DNA of 64,000 nt from Legionella sp. PATHC035. GTDB taxonomy: Bacteria > Pseudomonadota > Gammaproteobacteria > Legionellales > Legionellaceae. The translations under genes and the position numbers were made by a program. The stretch's first letter is position 1, and each line of letters begins with the position of its first letter. Under the pieces are notes generated by a model. That model did no database searches. It had not been told where the DNA came from and was given only the letters and a program-made list of their open reading frames with translations. The stretch is taken from NCBI RefSeq assembly GCF_026191115.1, contig NZ_JAPHOT010000001.1, positions 2,837,001-2,901,000 on the forward strand, in the 5' to 3' direction. Shown here one piece after another: positions 62,780 through 64,000 of this stretch.

Positions 62780-63469
62780 ATTAGTCAGGCCAGGTGTTTC
62801 TTCTGTGCCTTCTACATCTTGTTTTTTAGTTGGTGCGGAATTGGTTTCAGCGCTCGCAGGACTGAAACTGCCAAATTTTCCCAGGGCATCCGATAAAACA
62901 CGGGAATCTTGAACCGTAACACTGGATTGTGCCAGTTCAGATGCTTTGGGTTTGGGAACGGATACATCCATTGCAGGCTCTTGTTTAGGGTAGGTTTTAG
63001 AGAGTTCTTGGCCTTTTGGAGTCCCACTTTTAGTTTGAATCACTGCGTTGGTTAATCCGATTCTATCTGCATAATCTATTGCACCCTCTACATATTCTTT
63101 ATTGGCTGACTCTAAAATGAACTGCACCTCTTTTCCAGCAAAAAAGCGATCGACTGTGCCATCAAATAAATAAGTTGCCAAATCATCCTTGCGTTTTGTA
63201 CAGAGGTTTAAATCACCTCTATAGATCACTGTCGCAAATTCTAGACCCATATTGTTAATTTCAGTTAATAATTCGAGCAGTTTGTCTTTTACAACCTCAT
63301 TATCGTATGATTCAGGAAGATCTCCCTCCAAACTTTGCAAATCTGTTGATTTCAAATCTTTTGTTCTAACGAGGGAAAAAGCGTTAAGTTTGGACTGGAC
63401 TTTTTCATGATAACTTGAGATGAACAGCGTGTTATCTTTGGCTGCATAGTGAATATAAATTTTGGGCAT
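62777..63469 (-). CDS. orphan protein, putative effector
   Basis: A 230-residue protein. The first ~150 residues look alpha/beta: KIYIHYAAKDNTLFISSYHE, FATVIYRGDLNLCTK, FAGKEVQFILESANKEYVEG. The last ~80 are disordered, rich in Pro/Ser/Glu/Lys, and end GTEETPGLTN, which fits Dot/Icm signal composition (inference). Shine-Dalgarno GAGGA precedes the ATG. No known family; a 79-base gap separates it from the next gene upstream, which may be read together with it. Confidence 0.65.
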   Translation of the reverse strand: MPKIYIHYAAKDNTLFISSYHEKVQSKLNAFSLVRTKDLKSTDLQSLEGDLPESYDNEVVKDKLLELLTEINNMGLEFATVIYRGDLNLCTKRKDDLATYLFDGTVDRFFAGKEVQFILESANKEYVEGAIDYADRIGLTNAVIQTKSGTPKGQELSKTYPKQEPAMDVSVPKPKASELAQSSVTVQDSRVLSDALGKFGSFSPASAETNSAPTKKQDVEGTEETPGLTN

Positions 63470-63547
63470 AATATCCTCTTTCTTATTCGATAAATAAGAT
63501 CATATGAATTAATTATAATATAGACTATTTGTTTTATTTTTGACTAA

Positions 63548-63991
63548 TTATTGCGGTTGTACACGAGTTGTTTGAACGGGCTCAAATAACGCATCATATT
63601 GATTTTTAAAAAAAGCTTTTGCTTGTGACGGAGATTCAAATCCTAGAGAATTACTGTATTTAAGGCCTTGTCCAAAACTTGCATTGTGTATGCTGTACTG
63701 GCTGTCCTCTAAAATGAGCTGGGCATAATCCAGCGACTCTAAAACAAGAATGTAGATTTCCTGGGCTTTTTCCGCTTCATGATCCTGGAGTAACCAGAAA
63801 CAGTAATGAGCCATTGCCTCGGCTAAAACCATGTATCCGTAACTGCCATAATGGGGAAGCATGAGCTTACTATTGGCGATAAGTTCTTGGTAAAGCGTTT
63901 CCGACTCTTTATTGTTTGCATGCTGAAGTTTCGAGTAAATGCATTCATTATAACGCTGAATTGCATGAACAGAACCGTATCGAATCGCCAT
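63548..63991 (-). CDS. orphan helical protein, possibly partial at window edge
   Basis: A 147-residue helical protein containing AIRYGSVHAIQRYNECIYSK at the N-terminus and YGYMVLAEAMAHYCFWLLQD in the middle. The frame stays open to the window edge (three further codons), so the true start may lie outside. The helical, TPR-like pattern suggests a repeat protein, but no family is recognised. It lies just upstream of the orphan at 62777 on the same strand. Confidence 0.55.
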   Translation of the reverse strand: MAIRYGSVHAIQRYNECIYSKLQHANNKESETLYQELIANSKLMLPHYGSYGYMVLAEAMAHYCFWLLQDHEAEKAQEIYILVLESLDYAQLILEDSQYSIHNASFGQGLKYSNSLGFESPSQAKAFFKNQYDALFEPVQTTRVQPQ

Positions 63992-64000
63992 CTTAATGGC

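Noticed and set aside
1..64000. tRNA, rRNA, riboswitch and CRISPR genes
   Set aside because: Scanning by eye found no cloverleaf with a GTTCGA arm, no rRNA segments, no known riboswitch cores and no short-spacer repeat arrays. A covariance-model search would be needed to exclude small RNAs.

Overview
The window looks like chromosomal DNA from a Legionella species (Legionellaceae). The evidence is indirect but consistent. Base composition is AT-rich. Many genes resemble eukaryotic domains typical of Dot/Icm effectors: a toxin-type glycosyltransferase, ankyrin and Sel1-like repeat proteins, a protein kinase, a lipase and F-box-like or coiled-coil proteins. There are many orphan genes with hydrophilic, Glu/Ser/Lys-rich C-termini, plus many MFS transporters and cyclic-di-GMP proteins. 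A chemosensory operon is present. L. pneumophila is known to lack one and L. longbeachae to carry one, so a non-pneumophila species is the better guess. No rRNA, tRNA, CRISPR array or replication origin was recognised.

Layout. 1-4.2 kb: a 35-residue-repeat protein, a Sel1-like protein, a REP-associated (RAYT) transposase with its REP hairpins and partial duplications, and a small secreted repeat protein. 4.2-9.4 kb: a TcdA/TcdB-type glycosyltransferase, a secreted adenosine deaminase-like enzyme and a GNAT acetyltransferase. 9.5-13.1 kb: two copies of a ~265-285 bp non-coding repeat bracketing about 3 kb of gene remnants, an orphan gene and a TerB/Coq4-like gene. 13.1-20.7 kb: a PAS-GAF-GGDEF-EAL protein, an internally duplicated orphan, an ankyrin protein and a secreted caspase/legumain-like peptidase. 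20.7-26.5 kb: a DUF1003 membrane protein, an MHS-type transporter with an aminotransferase, a frameshifted effector-like pseudogene and a eukaryotic-type protein kinase. 26.5-31.3 kb: a class II cyclic nucleotide phosphodiesterase with a signal peptide, a membrane protein, a bacterioferritin-like protein and small proteins. 31.4-35.0 kb: a large orphan and a class 3 lipase.

35.2-41.7 kb: a chemosensory operon (soluble poly-HAMP receptor, CheW, CheY, CheA, CheC-like) without cheR or cheB. 42-46.1 kb: two tandem secreted paralogues, an orphan effector-like C-terminus, a GNAT-like orphan and a Bcr/CflA transporter. 46.1-49.3 kb: a telomere-like (CCCTAA)n array, then an MFS transporter with PhnY-like and PhnZ-like oxygenases that could degrade 2-aminoethylphosphonate. 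49.4-54.4 kb: small orphans, a drug-type MFS transporter and divergent nagA/nagB for GlcNAc-6-P catabolism. 54.6-64 kb: a coiled-coil effector-like protein, an ankyrin protein, a TMEM43-like membrane protein, an MFS transporter, a degenerate GGDEF-EAL protein and two orphans, the last reaching the window edge.

The most notable items are the reduced chemosensory operon, the phosphonate-type oxygenase pair, the RAYT/REP locus with footprints of duplication, the telomere-like repeat, and a hairpin whose loop carries a ribosome binding site and start codon. Many effector calls are inference from gene style; no secretion was tested. Families were recognised by eye from motifs.
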